Shown: positions 44,656 to 53,516, numbered from the stretch's first letter. The stretch: DNA of 64,000 bases from an uncultured Tenacibaculum sp. (GCA_947492185.1 CANLMR010000003.1:62001-126000), one strand, 5' to 3'. Made by a program: numbers and translations. Notes: a model not told the origin generated them from the sequence alone.

Positions 44656-45297
44656 ATGAAGAATATTGTATTCCTTTTGATAGCCGCAATTTTAACGAGT
44701 AGTTGCTCATCAAATAGACTAATACATCAATATAAAAACCCAGATACTGGCTTTTTTGAATCGAATAAACTATTTATAATTGGATTAGAAGGTAATTTAA
44801 AAATAAGACAAAAGTTTGAAAAAGAATTATCGAAAGCTTTTGATGAAGAACATGTTAGATCGGTTAAAAGTATTGATTTTTTTGAAGACTCTTTTACAAA
44901 AGAAAAAAAGTCAATCGAAGAGCTTAATGAAATTGAAAAAACATTATTAAAAACAGGGTTTGATGCAATTCTGATTACCAAAATAATTGGATCAGAAAAG
45001 AGATATTATACTTCGAGAATGCTACATGAATACATGACTAGTAATCAAACTTTTGAGGATTATTATTTTGGGAATCAATATAAATATTTGAAACAAAAAG
45101 GAAAACCAGAAGATTACACAATACATATAATTGAGACTTCACTGTACTGTATTTGCCCAGATAAAGAAAGAGAATTACTATGGAGAGGAGAAATAGAAAT
45201 TAAAGACACAAAAAGTAATTCAAAGAACATTAGCAATTTTATAGATGTACTTTTTGAAAACTTAAAAGAAAATGAGTTATTACTTATTAATGAATAA
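44656..45297 (+). CDS. lipoprotein, DUF4136-like
   Basis: 213 residues with lipobox LTSSC. The body has an N-terminal strand KLFIIGLEGNLKIRQKFEKEL, a central KTGFDAILITKIIGSEKRYY and the LLWRGEIEIKDTKSN strand, reminiscent of DUF4136-type outer membrane lipoproteins. No catalytic motif is seen. It is the last gene of the operator D rightward unit, 30 bp after the previous lipoprotein. Confidence 0.65.
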   Translation: MKNIVFLLIAAILTSSCSSNRLIHQYKNPDTGFFESNKLFIIGLEGNLKIRQKFEKELSKAFDEEHVRSVKSIDFFEDSFTKEKKSIEELNEIEKTLLKTGFDAILITKIIGSEKRYYTSRMLHEYMTSNQTFEDYYFGNQYKYLKQKGKPEDYTIHIIETSLYCICPDKERELLWRGEIEIKDTKSNSKNISNFIDVLFENLKENELLLINE

Positions 45298-45432
45298 GTT
45301 ACCATCACTTAAAAATTTATTGTAATTCAATAGATTATGATTTTTTTTTTAGAGTTTATTAATGAATATATCAAATAAAAAACTGTAAATTTCGTTATTA
45401 AATAATTATAAATTCTAAAAACCAATCATACT

Positions 45433-46794
45433 ATGAAAAAGCTTATGCTAGGCTTATTCGCCGCTGGTATTGTTGCTTGCAGCAATACTGAACCTGCAAA
45501 TTACGTTCTTTTTAAAGGGACAATTAAAAATCCAAATAGTAAAAGTTTAATGATTCTTGATGGCTCGAATAAAGCAATTAAGAAAATTGAAGTATCTGAA
45601 GCTGGGACTTTCTCAGATACTATCTTTAATGCTAATGGGTATTTTGCTTTTAATGATGGAAAAGAAAGATCAGAATTGTATTTACAGGACGGTTATGACA
45701 TGATTTTAGATATGGATGCTAAAGAATTTGATGAAACTATAAAGTATTCAGGTAATGGAAGCGATGTAAACAATTATTTAGCTCAAAAATTCTTAATTAA
45801 AGAAAAAGCTGGATCAACACCAGAACTGTATTCTTTAAATGAAACTACTTATTTATCTACCATGACTTCTTTGAAAGAAGAGCTAGAAAAATCTTTAAAT
45901 AATGTAAACTCTAAATTTGCTGAACAAGAGAAAACAAATCTAAAGTATGAACATTTAAATCACTTATCAAGTTATCAACCTGCTCATAGGTTTTTTTCAA
46001 AAAACAAAGATTTTAACGTATCAGAATCTTTTCCAGATATATTAGAAGGCATTGATCTTAACAATGAAGAACATTATAAAAACTTTACTGCTTATAAAAA
46101 CATTGTAGGTTATTATTTTTCTAAAGTAGCAAATGAAAACTCAAAGAAAAATAATATTTCTTATGAAGCAGCTGCAATTGCACATTTAAAAGAATTAAAA
46201 AGTCCAGTAATTAAAAATAATATTTTAAATAGTTTTGCTAGACAGGTAAGTGTAATGAATCCTAACTCTGAAGAATTATATAAAGGAATTATGGAAATTT
46301 CTACAGACGAAGATTTAAAAGAAAGACTTACAAAACAATATAATACTATTCAAAAGTTATCAGCAGGTAAAGACTCTCCTATTTTTGTAAATTATGAAAA
46401 CAATGCAGGTGGAACAACTTCTTTAGCAGATTTAAAAGGTAAATATGTATATATTGATGTTTGGGCTACTTGGTGTAAACCTTGTAAAGATGAAATTCCT
46501 CATTTAAAGAAAGTTGAAGAAAAATATCATGATAAAAACATAGAATTCGTTAGTATTTCTATTGATGAAGAGAAAGATCATGATTTATGGAAAAAAATGA
46601 TTAAAGATGAAAGTTTAGGAGGAACTCAATTAATGGCTGATGCAGCTTGGGGATCTAAATTTGTAAAGGACTACCAAATTAATGGAATTCCTCGCTTTAT
46701 TTTAATTGATCCATCAGGGAAAATTATAAAATCATTTGCTCCTAGACCATCTGATAAAAAATTAATTGAATTGTTTGATAGATTAAAAATCTAA
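45433..46794 (+). CDS. TlpA-like thiol-disulfide lipoprotein with DUF4369-type N-terminus
   Basis: 453 residues with lipobox GIVACS. The N-terminal DUF4369-like beta domain (FKGTIKNPNSKSLMILDGSN) is followed by a helical linker and a C-terminal thioredoxin domain. The active site is C348-K-P-C351 (WATWCKPCKDEIP) with cis-proline NGIPRF. It is predicted to reduce or exchange disulfides in exported proteins at the periplasmic face. It is a single gene with its own terminator. Confidence 0.9.
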   Translation: MKKLMLGLFAAGIVACSNTEPANYVLFKGTIKNPNSKSLMILDGSNKAIKKIEVSEAGTFSDTIFNANGYFAFNDGKERSELYLQDGYDMILDMDAKEFDETIKYSGNGSDVNNYLAQKFLIKEKAGSTPELYSLNETTYLSTMTSLKEELEKSLNNVNSKFAEQEKTNLKYEHLNHLSSYQPAHRFFSKNKDFNVSESFPDILEGIDLNNEEHYKNFTAYKNIVGYYFSKVANENSKKNNISYEAAAIAHLKELKSPVIKNNILNSFARQVSVMNPNSEELYKGIMEISTDEDLKERLTKQYNTIQKLSAGKDSPIFVNYENNAGGTTSLADLKGKYVYIDVWATWCKPCKDEIPHLKKVEEKYHDKNIEFVSISIDEEKDHDLWKKMIKDESLGGTQLMADAAWGSKFVKDYQINGIPRFILIDPSGKIIKSFAPRPSDKKLIELFDRLKI

Positions 46795-46825
46795 GCATTC
46801 GATTACTCAATAAAGTATTAAAAAG

Positions 46826-46846
46826 CCACAGTAAAATTTACTGTGG
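46826..46846 (+). terminator. intrinsic terminator of the TlpA-like gene
   Basis: A 10-bp stem CCACAGTAAA/TTTACTGTGG is followed by T7. Confidence 0.92.
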
Positions 46847-47064
46847 TTTTTTTGTTTATAATTACTCTTTTAAAGCTTTATTTACTAAAGATTATACTAT
46901 TCTTCATTTGTAATAAATGATTCATTAATCAAAATAAACAGTAATAGCTTACTTCTTCAAAAAAAGTTTTTTCAAATTCTGGGTAACAGCTAAAAAAAAT
47001 TATGCACTCCTTAGTTATATCACAAAAATTGTGGTAAGAATAATACTCAATTAAAAACTATAAA

Positions 47065-47727
47065 ATGAATAATTTAAAACTTAACCTAATTGTAATTTTA
47101 ATCTCGTCAATTTTAATTTCTTGCTCAAAGAATGATGATGAAATTGTTAGAAAGTTTAGTAGCCCACAAATAGCAGTGGATAAAATAGGCTCGGAAACTA
47201 GTATCGGAAAAAAAATCTCAATAGACCTAAAAGAAATTTCTGATAAGAATTTTAAATTGAATCTAAAAAAGATAGAACGTTCGACATATACTTACCTTAA
47301 AGATATTCAATATTTTCTAATTCCTTTTTCAAATCATAAAAGTAAAAGTTTAGGATTTTATTCTAATGGTAAAGCTCAATTATATACTATTGTTGAAAGC
47401 GAAATTATCGATTCAGAAAATACACTTTTTAAGATTAGTGATATAGACAATAAGCCTTTGCATTCTTTTGTTATAAACTCTAAAAAAGGGCTAATGAAAT
47501 ATCAAAAACAAAATAGTTTAAATGTGTCATCTTTAAAATTAAATCAAGACCACAAGTATCCTGCGGACTTTAATTGTGGTACTTTAAATTTTACAGACTG
47601 TATTGAATGTGGTATTGATGTATGTACGCAAGATTGGAGATGTGCTATAGCTGCTATTGCTTTTGGTCCAGAATTCGCAGCAGGTTTAGCTTTAACTTGT
47701 GGTATAGAGCAAATTGATAATCCATAA
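47065..47727 (+). CDS. lipoprotein with a cysteine-rich, halocin C8-like C-terminal tail
   Basis: 220 residues with lipobox LISC20. Residues 25-160 are polar and beta-rich, without a recognised family. The last 50 residues hold six cysteines (C171, C179, C182, C187, C193, C212) around a hydrophobic helix (CAIAAIAFGPEFAAGLALTC). This spacing resembles the small cysteine-rich domain of halocin C8-like bacteriocin precursors, where an N-terminal part acts as immunity protein (family knowledge; similarity by eye only). An M48 membrane protease gene follows 99 bp later. Confidence 0.6.
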   Translation: MNNLKLNLIVILISSILISCSKNDDEIVRKFSSPQIAVDKIGSETSIGKKISIDLKEISDKNFKLNLKKIERSTYTYLKDIQYFLIPFSNHKSKSLGFYSNGKAQLYTIVESEIIDSENTLFKISDIDNKPLHSFVINSKKGLMKYQKQNSLNVSSLKLNQDHKYPADFNCGTLNFTDCIECGIDVCTQDWRCAIAAIAFGPEFAAGLALTCGIEQIDNP

Positions 47728-47768
47728 AGAAATGGAGATAAAAAATATAAATTAGTTAATTACTCTTG

Positions 47769-47799
47769 CAATACGGATTCAAAATAAGAATCCGTATTG
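47769..47799 (+). terminator. hairpin between the cysteine-rich lipoprotein and protease genes
   Basis: A 12-bp perfect stem CAATACGGATTC/GAATCCGTATTG has a 7-nt loop. The following sequence (TTATAAAATTC) is not a strong T tract, so it may be a weak terminator or a processing/stability element. Confidence 0.55.
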
Positions 47800-47826
47800 T
47801 TATAAAATTCTTAAAAGCAAACTCAA

Positions 47827-48663
47827 ATGATAAAAAGCTTCACAACTTTTTTCGCAATAATGTTGGCAATTTTATTAGTGCAACATATTGTCTTCTTTCT
47901 TTTTACAAAAAACAAAAGTAAATCACAATTTACAGAAGGTTTACCTTCAATATTTTTAGCAGCTCTATTTATTGGAACTGCAATTACTTTAATTTTAAAA
48001 TTTGTTGGTAATTACAATTCAGTAATAATTTATGCATTTTTATTTTCCGTAGTGAGTTCTGGGTTTTGGTTTGTAATCAATCCTTTTAAGTTTTTAATGA
48101 ACCCAAAGAGTTATAAAAGAAATACTGAACTAGAAAATGAATTAAAATCAGAAGGGTATAATTATAAAATACTAGTAACAGAAAAAATAAAAGCGAATGC
48201 ATTAGCTACTGGAATTATTCCTTTTTACAGAATTATTCTAATAGGAAATTACCTACAAGAGCAACTTGATCCGGCAAATTTAAAAGCTATTATTTACCAT
48301 GAAATAGGACATCATCGTAAAAATCATATGCTAAAGATATATGTAATTAATATTATTATTCAAGTAGCTTTCTTTATGGTTTATTCTCAAATTTCTAAAA
48401 TAGAATTTGAGTATCCTATTTTAGAACCGCTATCTGTTTTTTTAACTGGTGCGTTAATGGGACTTGTTATCTGGGTTATTCCTAATAGAGTTTTATACTT
48501 TTTTGAATATCACGCAGATGGTTTCGCAGCAAAAAACTATAATAAAACAGCGATAATTGAAACTCTAAAAAAACTAGATGAAATTTCTGGAGGAAAACTT
48601 ACAAAAGGAAATATTAACCATCCTACTCTTACAAAAAGGTTAACTCATTTAGAGCGGTTATAA
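47827..48663 (+). CDS. M48-family membrane metalloprotease
   Basis: The 278-residue protein has about four membrane helices (two N-terminal pairs and two around 175-235). The zinc motif H-E-x-x-H is present as IIYHEIGHHRKNH, and the third ligand is probably in YFFEYHADGFAAK (E/H-x-x-D context of M48/Ste24-HtpX). Such enzymes degrade or process membrane proteins and peptides. Its neighbour upstream is the cysteine-rich lipoprotein. Its 3' end overlaps the convergent CHAT gene by 19 bp. Confidence 0.85.
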   Translation: MIKSFTTFFAIMLAILLVQHIVFFLFTKNKSKSQFTEGLPSIFLAALFIGTAITLILKFVGNYNSVIIYAFLFSVVSSGFWFVINPFKFLMNPKSYKRNTELENELKSEGYNYKILVTEKIKANALATGIIPFYRIILIGNYLQEQLDPANLKAIIYHEIGHHRKNHMLKIYVINIIIQVAFFMVYSQISKIEFEYPILEPLSVFLTGALMGLVIWVIPNRVLYFFEYHADGFAAKNYNKTAIIETLKKLDEISGGKLTKGNINHPTLTKRLTHLERL

Positions 48664-51344
48664 AATCCTTTTCTACATATTAAATAGAAAACAATAGCTG
48701 TAAAAAGCAATAGTCCTGCTAAAGCATACAACAACTTTATCCATAGAGGAGTATATAAAACAGTTTCTCCATCTCCCATCAAAATCATAGGCGCCCAATA
48801 ATAAGGAGCTACTTCAGAAGGTTTAGCTGTTTGTAAATAATTTAATTTTGCATGATGTAAAGCAGTTGCTTTAGATTGACCTTTTTTTAAATTCTTGTAA
48901 AAACTAGTCATAATTGTAGCAGTAGATTTATCATTTACATTCCATAAAGTTGCTGCTACTGTATTAGCTCCTGCATGAAAAAACCCTCGTGATAAACTCA
49001 TTACTCCTTCACCTTGTGAAATTTCACCTAAAGAAGTATCACAACCACTCAGCACTACTAATTCAGCAGGGATTTTATTTACATATAACTCATAAGCCTC
49101 TAATTTACTATCATGAAATGCAATCCATGGATTACTAGAAGCATCAGCATGTGTTGCTAAATGTATTGTTCTATTTAAAGGAGCTTGACCTAAGAAATTT
49201 GATTTCGATGCTTTATCATTTACAAATCGAGTACCTCCAACTTCTGCATGAATTGATTCTAACTCTTTTGCACTATTCTTTAACGTATTTAAATCGCTAT
49301 GCGAAAAAAACACAGGTGAAAACCCTATAAAATCTTGTTTATGTTTTCGCTGCAAAGAAGCATTATACATTAGAAAAGAAGCCGAATAAGCATAACTTAT
49401 TTGATGTTGTTGAATAACATATTGATTGGTGTTTTTATTTGTAATTAGAGCTTCAAAAGGAAGCTGTTGCAATTGTCCATCAGGTATTATAATTAACTTT
49501 TTATCCAATAGTAAATCTTTCAATTCAACCGAAGGAAATAATAACTGATACAACTCATAAGATGTTTTTTGAAAGTAATTACGATCATCAATCGTCTCAA
49601 AAGGTTTAGAAATCCCTTTTCTGAAATTTCCTAATAATCTAGCAACTTCATTTTCTTTTTTAACTTCAAAAATGTGAAATTGAGTTTTAGTTATTGCCGT
49701 TCCAAACAATACAGGTTTTTCTTCTTCAACTCTATTCCAGATATAAGAAACTACCGCAGTATTTTCATCTAATTCTCGTTGTATCTCACTTAGAAATCGA
49801 ATTTCTGTTTGATTTTTAGAAGTCCCATAAATTGGAAAAGTTACTTTTAAGGAATCTATAAATTTTTGATATTGTTGTTTTTGTTGAAACAATTCTTGTT
49901 CAGATACTTGACTTTCTTCATCTTCCAACCTTAATATCTTTTCTTGTAAAATTTGCTTACGTTGTTTCAATTTCTTTGGAAGTTTATCATCAACGTTTTC
50001 TTTAATTCCTTCAACTAATAAGATTGCTTTATTTTTCTCCATAAAATAAAACACAGATTTATAATCGTTTAAAAGTCGTGCAATCGAAACTCCTAATGTA
50101 TATAATTTAGATGCTTCAGATCTCCAATAGAATTTTGATTTTTTTTCTCTGTTTTCTTTCTGTAAATGAGATAATAATTCATCTGCTAGTTTACTGTTTT
50201 TAAGAGCTAAAATCAGATCTTTATTGTTTTTTTCTGATATAGCTCTTAACTTTAAAAGCTTGGCCTTATCAATTAATACAGCTATCAAATAAGGAATATC
50301 TAATGATTTTTTTAGTACAGAAATATTTTGAACATCACTAACTTTATGATTAAAATTTCCAACGATATTAAATACAGATTGTAGTGTATCTAGCGCATAA
50401 GAATACTTTTTTTTATGTTTTAAAAAAGTGCTTAATTGGTGTTTGTATTTAGCTACTCTTACAGAATCTTTACAATACAACATCCCTTTTTCAATAAACA
50501 CCTTAGCGCTATCTTTGCCTACTATATTGTATAGATCTGCCAAATTTGCATAGGTAAAACAGGGGTTTTCTAGATCATTAACTTCTTTGTATCTAGCTAA
50601 ATTTTTAAAATGATATTGTTTTGCTTTTTCAAAATTAAATAATGATGGTTCTGTGTACAGCAATGCAAAATTGGTATTTAATTTTACTTCTTGATCGTAA
50701 GAAAGAGAGATATATGTTTTAAGAGATTCTATATACTGTAAAATATCAAGTTTATTTTTTAATGCAGACTTTTCTCCAATCACATCATAAACAATAGCTA
50801 AGTTATTAGACTGATTAATTAATTTTCCATAATCTTTCAATTCTTTTAAAATTCGAATACCTTCTTTATAAAAACGAATTGCTTCAAAAAAATCTCCTGA
50901 ATTGGAGTGAATTCGTCCAATTTCACAATAACTTTGAGCTATTTTATCTCTTACACTGTTTAATTCTATTACTTTTTTATAATCGTCTAATGCTTTTGGA
51001 TTATCATTATTTACATAATTAAAATATCCTCTTCTGAAGTAAAACGTAGAGAGGCTTGCTTTTTGATTTCTTAAAGATTGAACAATTTTAATTGCTTGGT
51101 TAACATAACTAATTGCATCGGTAAGATTTGATTGCCATATCCTTTTCGAAAAATCATCTGTAATGTTTAGAATAGTGTTTTTATCCTCACAATTTTCTAA
51201 TAATTTATCTACTTTCTTTTTTAGAAAAATGTAATCCTCATTAAAATCAAGTTGATTATATATATTAAAACAATTTTGACTTTTCACCTCATTAGAAATA
51301 AATAAGATCAAAAGCCAAAAAAATATGTTGTTAATTCCTTTCAA
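48645..51344 (-). CDS. exported TPR-CHAT protease with C-terminal membrane anchor
   Basis: 899 residues with signal peptide MKGINNIFFWLLILFISNEVKSQ. Helical TPR repeats (about 75-470) include the clear unit STFYFRRGYFNYVNNDNPKA. A coiled coil precedes the CHAT (caspase HetF associated with TPR) cysteine protease domain (about 560-865). The catalytic dyad is H732 (IHLATHAD) and C768 (VVLSGCDTS). One membrane helix (about 869-890) with a basic tail places the enzyme in the periplasm, tethered to the inner membrane. It lies 16 bp after a lipoprotein gene and is divergent from an ECF sigma/anti-sigma pair, so a signalling protease role is likely. Confidence 0.88.
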   Translation of the reverse strand: MKGINNIFFWLLILFISNEVKSQNCFNIYNQLDFNEDYIFLKKKVDKLLENCEDKNTILNITDDFSKRIWQSNLTDAISYVNQAIKIVQSLRNQKASLSTFYFRRGYFNYVNNDNPKALDDYKKVIELNSVRDKIAQSYCEIGRIHSNSGDFFEAIRFYKEGIRILKELKDYGKLINQSNNLAIVYDVIGEKSALKNKLDILQYIESLKTYISLSYDQEVKLNTNFALLYTEPSLFNFEKAKQYHFKNLARYKEVNDLENPCFTYANLADLYNIVGKDSAKVFIEKGMLYCKDSVRVAKYKHQLSTFLKHKKKYSYALDTLQSVFNIVGNFNHKVSDVQNISVLKKSLDIPYLIAVLIDKAKLLKLRAISEKNNKDLILALKNSKLADELLSHLQKENREKKSKFYWRSEASKLYTLGVSIARLLNDYKSVFYFMEKNKAILLVEGIKENVDDKLPKKLKQRKQILQEKILRLEDEESQVSEQELFQQKQQYQKFIDSLKVTFPIYGTSKNQTEIRFLSEIQRELDENTAVVSYIWNRVEEEKPVLFGTAITKTQFHIFEVKKENEVARLLGNFRKGISKPFETIDDRNYFQKTSYELYQLLFPSVELKDLLLDKKLIIIPDGQLQQLPFEALITNKNTNQYVIQQHQISYAYSASFLMYNASLQRKHKQDFIGFSPVFFSHSDLNTLKNSAKELESIHAEVGGTRFVNDKASKSNFLGQAPLNRTIHLATHADASSNPWIAFHDSKLEAYELYVNKIPAELVVLSGCDTSLGEISQGEGVMSLSRGFFHAGANTVAATLWNVNDKSTATIMTSFYKNLKKGQSKATALHHAKLNYLQTAKPSEVAPYYWAPMILMGDGETVLYTPLWIKLLYALAGLLLFTAIVFYLICRKGFYNRSK

Positions 51345-51360
51345 TAAATTGAACTAAATT

Positions 51361-51849
51361 TTATTGTGGACACACAAATGTTGATGGATTAAATGCTGGA
51401 AGAGATAGCCTAAGATCAGGATGAGTTGGATGTTGAACTTTAGGTCTACAAAAAACATTTTCTGGACAAAGACCTTGTACTTTCCATAATTCACTATTAG
51501 AGTTATCAGGACAAAAATCAAGATCTACACATACTAAATACCCTGTTGAAGCTTGTTCTAATCGCACTTGATGTTTTTCTAATTTAGTTAATCCATCAAC
51601 CCATTCAACATAAAAAGAATAAACTCCATTAGCAGGCATTACTGCTTTAGAACACTCATAAATTCCCTTTGCACCTACTACCAATGTTGACCCTTTTGCA
51701 CCTCTATATTTAGAATTGAAATCACTTTTTACTTTTAATGATTCTGTTTCTTGAAGTTCTGCATCTAATTCACTATCTGATGTACAAGCAATAAAAATTG
51801 ATATACAAGTACAAATCATTAGAAAATTTAATAATTTATTTCTTTTCAT
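51361..51849 (-). CDS. lipoprotein co-transcribed with the TPR-CHAT protease
   Basis: The start at 51849 (MKRNKLLNFLMICTCISIFIAC) gives a canonical lipobox; an upstream ATG at 51870 adds seven residues before it. The mature part (about 140 residues) has a GIYECSKAVMPANGVYSFYVEWV beta segment, several cysteines and a Pro-rich end, and I do not recognise it. As first gene of the CHAT operon it could be a ligand, inhibitor or substrate of the protease (inference only). Confidence 0.75.
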   Translation of the reverse strand: MKRNKLLNFLMICTCISIFIACTSDSELDAELQETESLKVKSDFNSKYRGAKGSTLVVGAKGIYECSKAVMPANGVYSFYVEWVDGLTKLEKHQVRLEQASTGYLVCVDLDFCPDNSNSELWKVQGLCPENVFCRPKVQHPTHPDLRLSLPAFNPSTFVCPQ

Positions 51850-51910
51850 AAAATTAAGTATTAGGTTCATATATCAATAAGTCTCAAAAAAAAAACAATT
51901 GTTACCCAGG

Positions 51911-51932
51911 CAAATATAAAAGTTTATTTTTG
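51911..51932. promoter_or_regulatory. back-to-back promoters of the CHAT operon and the ECF sigma operon
   Basis: The minus strand has TATATTTG (51918-51911) for the lipoprotein-CHAT unit. The plus strand has TATTTTTG (51925-51932) for the sigma unit, with TTG at 51899-51901 at a 23-bp spacing. The two -7 elements are only 6 bp apart, so polymerase can hardly occupy both at once. Confidence 0.65.
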
Positions 51933-51951
51933 TGGAAGCTGAAAGAAAAAA

Positions 51952-52518
51952 ATGGTGTTAGAAAGTTCAGAATATTTAAAAGCTCTGGTAACAAACGATT
52001 CGAATGTGATAAGGAAAATATATGACGATATTTTTCCTAGTGTTTGCTCTTACATAATTAAAAACAATGGTAGTCAAGAAATTGCTGAAGATGTTTTTCA
52101 AAAAGGTTTAATCCAGTTAATGATTCGTTACAAAAAAGAGCCTTTCACAATTAACGGAACATTTAAAGCATATTTTTTTATTGTTTGTAGAAATGTTTGG
52201 AGACGTGAACTTAAAAACTCAAAAACTAAGGTAACAAAAGAACCTTTTTTTGTACTTAAAAGTGAAGACGATGATTTTGCTTTAGGAGTTTTGGAACAGG
52301 AACGTTGGGAATTGTTTTCTGAAAAATTGAATCAATTATCAGAAAACTGTAAGCAAGTTTTATCTTCATACTTTAAAAAGCAATCTTATTTAGACATTAA
52401 AAACAAATTCAATTATAACTCAGAATCTGTGGTACGTCAACGTGTTTTTAAATGTAAAAATAAACTTATAGAGATTATAACTAAAGATCCTCGTTTTAAA
52501 GATTTAAAAGAATTATGA
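51952..52518 (+). CDS. ECF-type RNA polymerase sigma factor
   Basis: 188 residues with region 2 (RKIYDDIFPSVCSYIIKNNGSQEIAEDVFQ, FFIVCRNVWRREL) and region 4 (LNQLSENCKQVLSSYFKKQSYLDIKNKFNYNSESVVRQRVFKCKNKL). Region 1.1 and 3 are absent, as in ECF factors. It overlaps the downstream membrane anti-sigma candidate by 4 bp and is divergent from the CHAT protease operon. Its regulon is unknown. Confidence 0.92.
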   Translation: MVLESSEYLKALVTNDSNVIRKIYDDIFPSVCSYIIKNNGSQEIAEDVFQKGLIQLMIRYKKEPFTINGTFKAYFFIVCRNVWRRELKNSKTKVTKEPFFVLKSEDDDFALGVLEQERWELFSEKLNQLSENCKQVLSSYFKKQSYLDIKNKFNYNSESVVRQRVFKCKNKLIEIITKDPRFKDLKEL

Positions 52519-53318
52519 CTAGTGAAGAGCAAGAATTGATTTTCAATTATCTAAATAACTCTCTTTCTTCTTCTGAAATTGAAGAAGTGGAACAACGTAT
52601 GGAGAGTGATCCTATTTTTCGTGAGCATTTGCTCATTGAAAAACAGCTGTTCAATACTTTAGATCCAAATGAATGGAGTTTTGCTGAAAATGTTTCTTCA
52701 AGAAAAAAAGACAACTATAAACAACTTTATAAGAGTAAAGAAACTACACTATTCAAAGACACCATAAAAAGGGTAAATTCTGAATATCAAAACGATCAAC
52801 AAAAATCTACAAAAAAAATTTTTAAAAGATGGTATTCTGTTGCAGCTGCAATACTTGTTATTTGTAGCTTAACTTTTTTACTTCCTAAAAAAAGTTCTTT
52901 ACAAGAATTATATGCAGAATCTATAAATTTATCTGAATTACCTTCTATGGTTGTTCGTAACTCAAATATTTCTACACATCTAAATCTTGCACAAGAAGCC
53001 TTTGAAACTAAAGAGTATCAAAAAGCTATAGAACTAATCAACAAAGAAGAACAGGCCACTCAAAAAATAAATGGAATATCGCTACTTTATAAAGGTATTG
53101 CACATATGGAATTAGAAAACTATGATAAAGCATTAGAAATTTTAAATTCTATCAGTTCTAGTAAACTTATTATCTCTCAAGAAGGATATTGGTATAAAGC
53201 TTTATTATTTCTAAAAAAAGGAGAAAAAGAAATGGCAAAAAAAGTACTTAAAGAAATTACAAGTATACCTAATCATTATAAGTATAAAGAAGCAAAAGAA
53301 ATTTTAAAAGAGTTATAA
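52515..53318 (+). CDS. membrane anti-sigma candidate with periplasmic TPR domain
   Basis: 267 residues. The N-terminal cytoplasmic part (about 1-105) begins with the pattern NYLNNSLSSSEIEEVEQRMESDPIFREHL, common in Bacteroidota anti-sigma proteins without a zinc motif. One membrane helix (about 107-124) follows, then a periplasmic domain of TPR-like helices (from about 150, HLNLAQEAFETKEYQKAIELI). The 4-bp overlap with the sigma gene supports an anti-sigma role. The periplasmic part is on the same side as the CHAT protease domain, making it a possible substrate or docking partner. Confidence 0.78.
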   Translation: MTSEEQELIFNYLNNSLSSSEIEEVEQRMESDPIFREHLLIEKQLFNTLDPNEWSFAENVSSRKKDNYKQLYKSKETTLFKDTIKRVNSEYQNDQQKSTKKIFKRWYSVAAAILVICSLTFLLPKKSSLQELYAESINLSELPSMVVRNSNISTHLNLAQEAFETKEYQKAIELINKEEQATQKINGISLLYKGIAHMELENYDKALEILNSISSSKLIISQEGYWYKALLFLKKGEKEMAKKVLKEITSIPNHYKYKEAKEILKEL

Positions 53319-53516
53319 TCTTAAATTCTTTGTATCCTCATTTAACACTCTACTTTTAAATAATTTCACATTTTTTTAATATAAAAATTAAGCTTAAACT
53401 TTTGTTCATAAAAATTAAACACCTAGTTTTGTTTAATATTTTACACAAAAAAGTTAAACAACAATTTAACTCCCTCATTATAAAAGCATCATAAACATAA
53501 AAAGCAATAATTAACT

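Noticed and set aside
48645..53318. A type III-E CRISPR (craspase) locus
   Set aside because: There is no Cas gene or repeat array; only the TPR-CHAT/sigma logic is similar, and this protease is exported.
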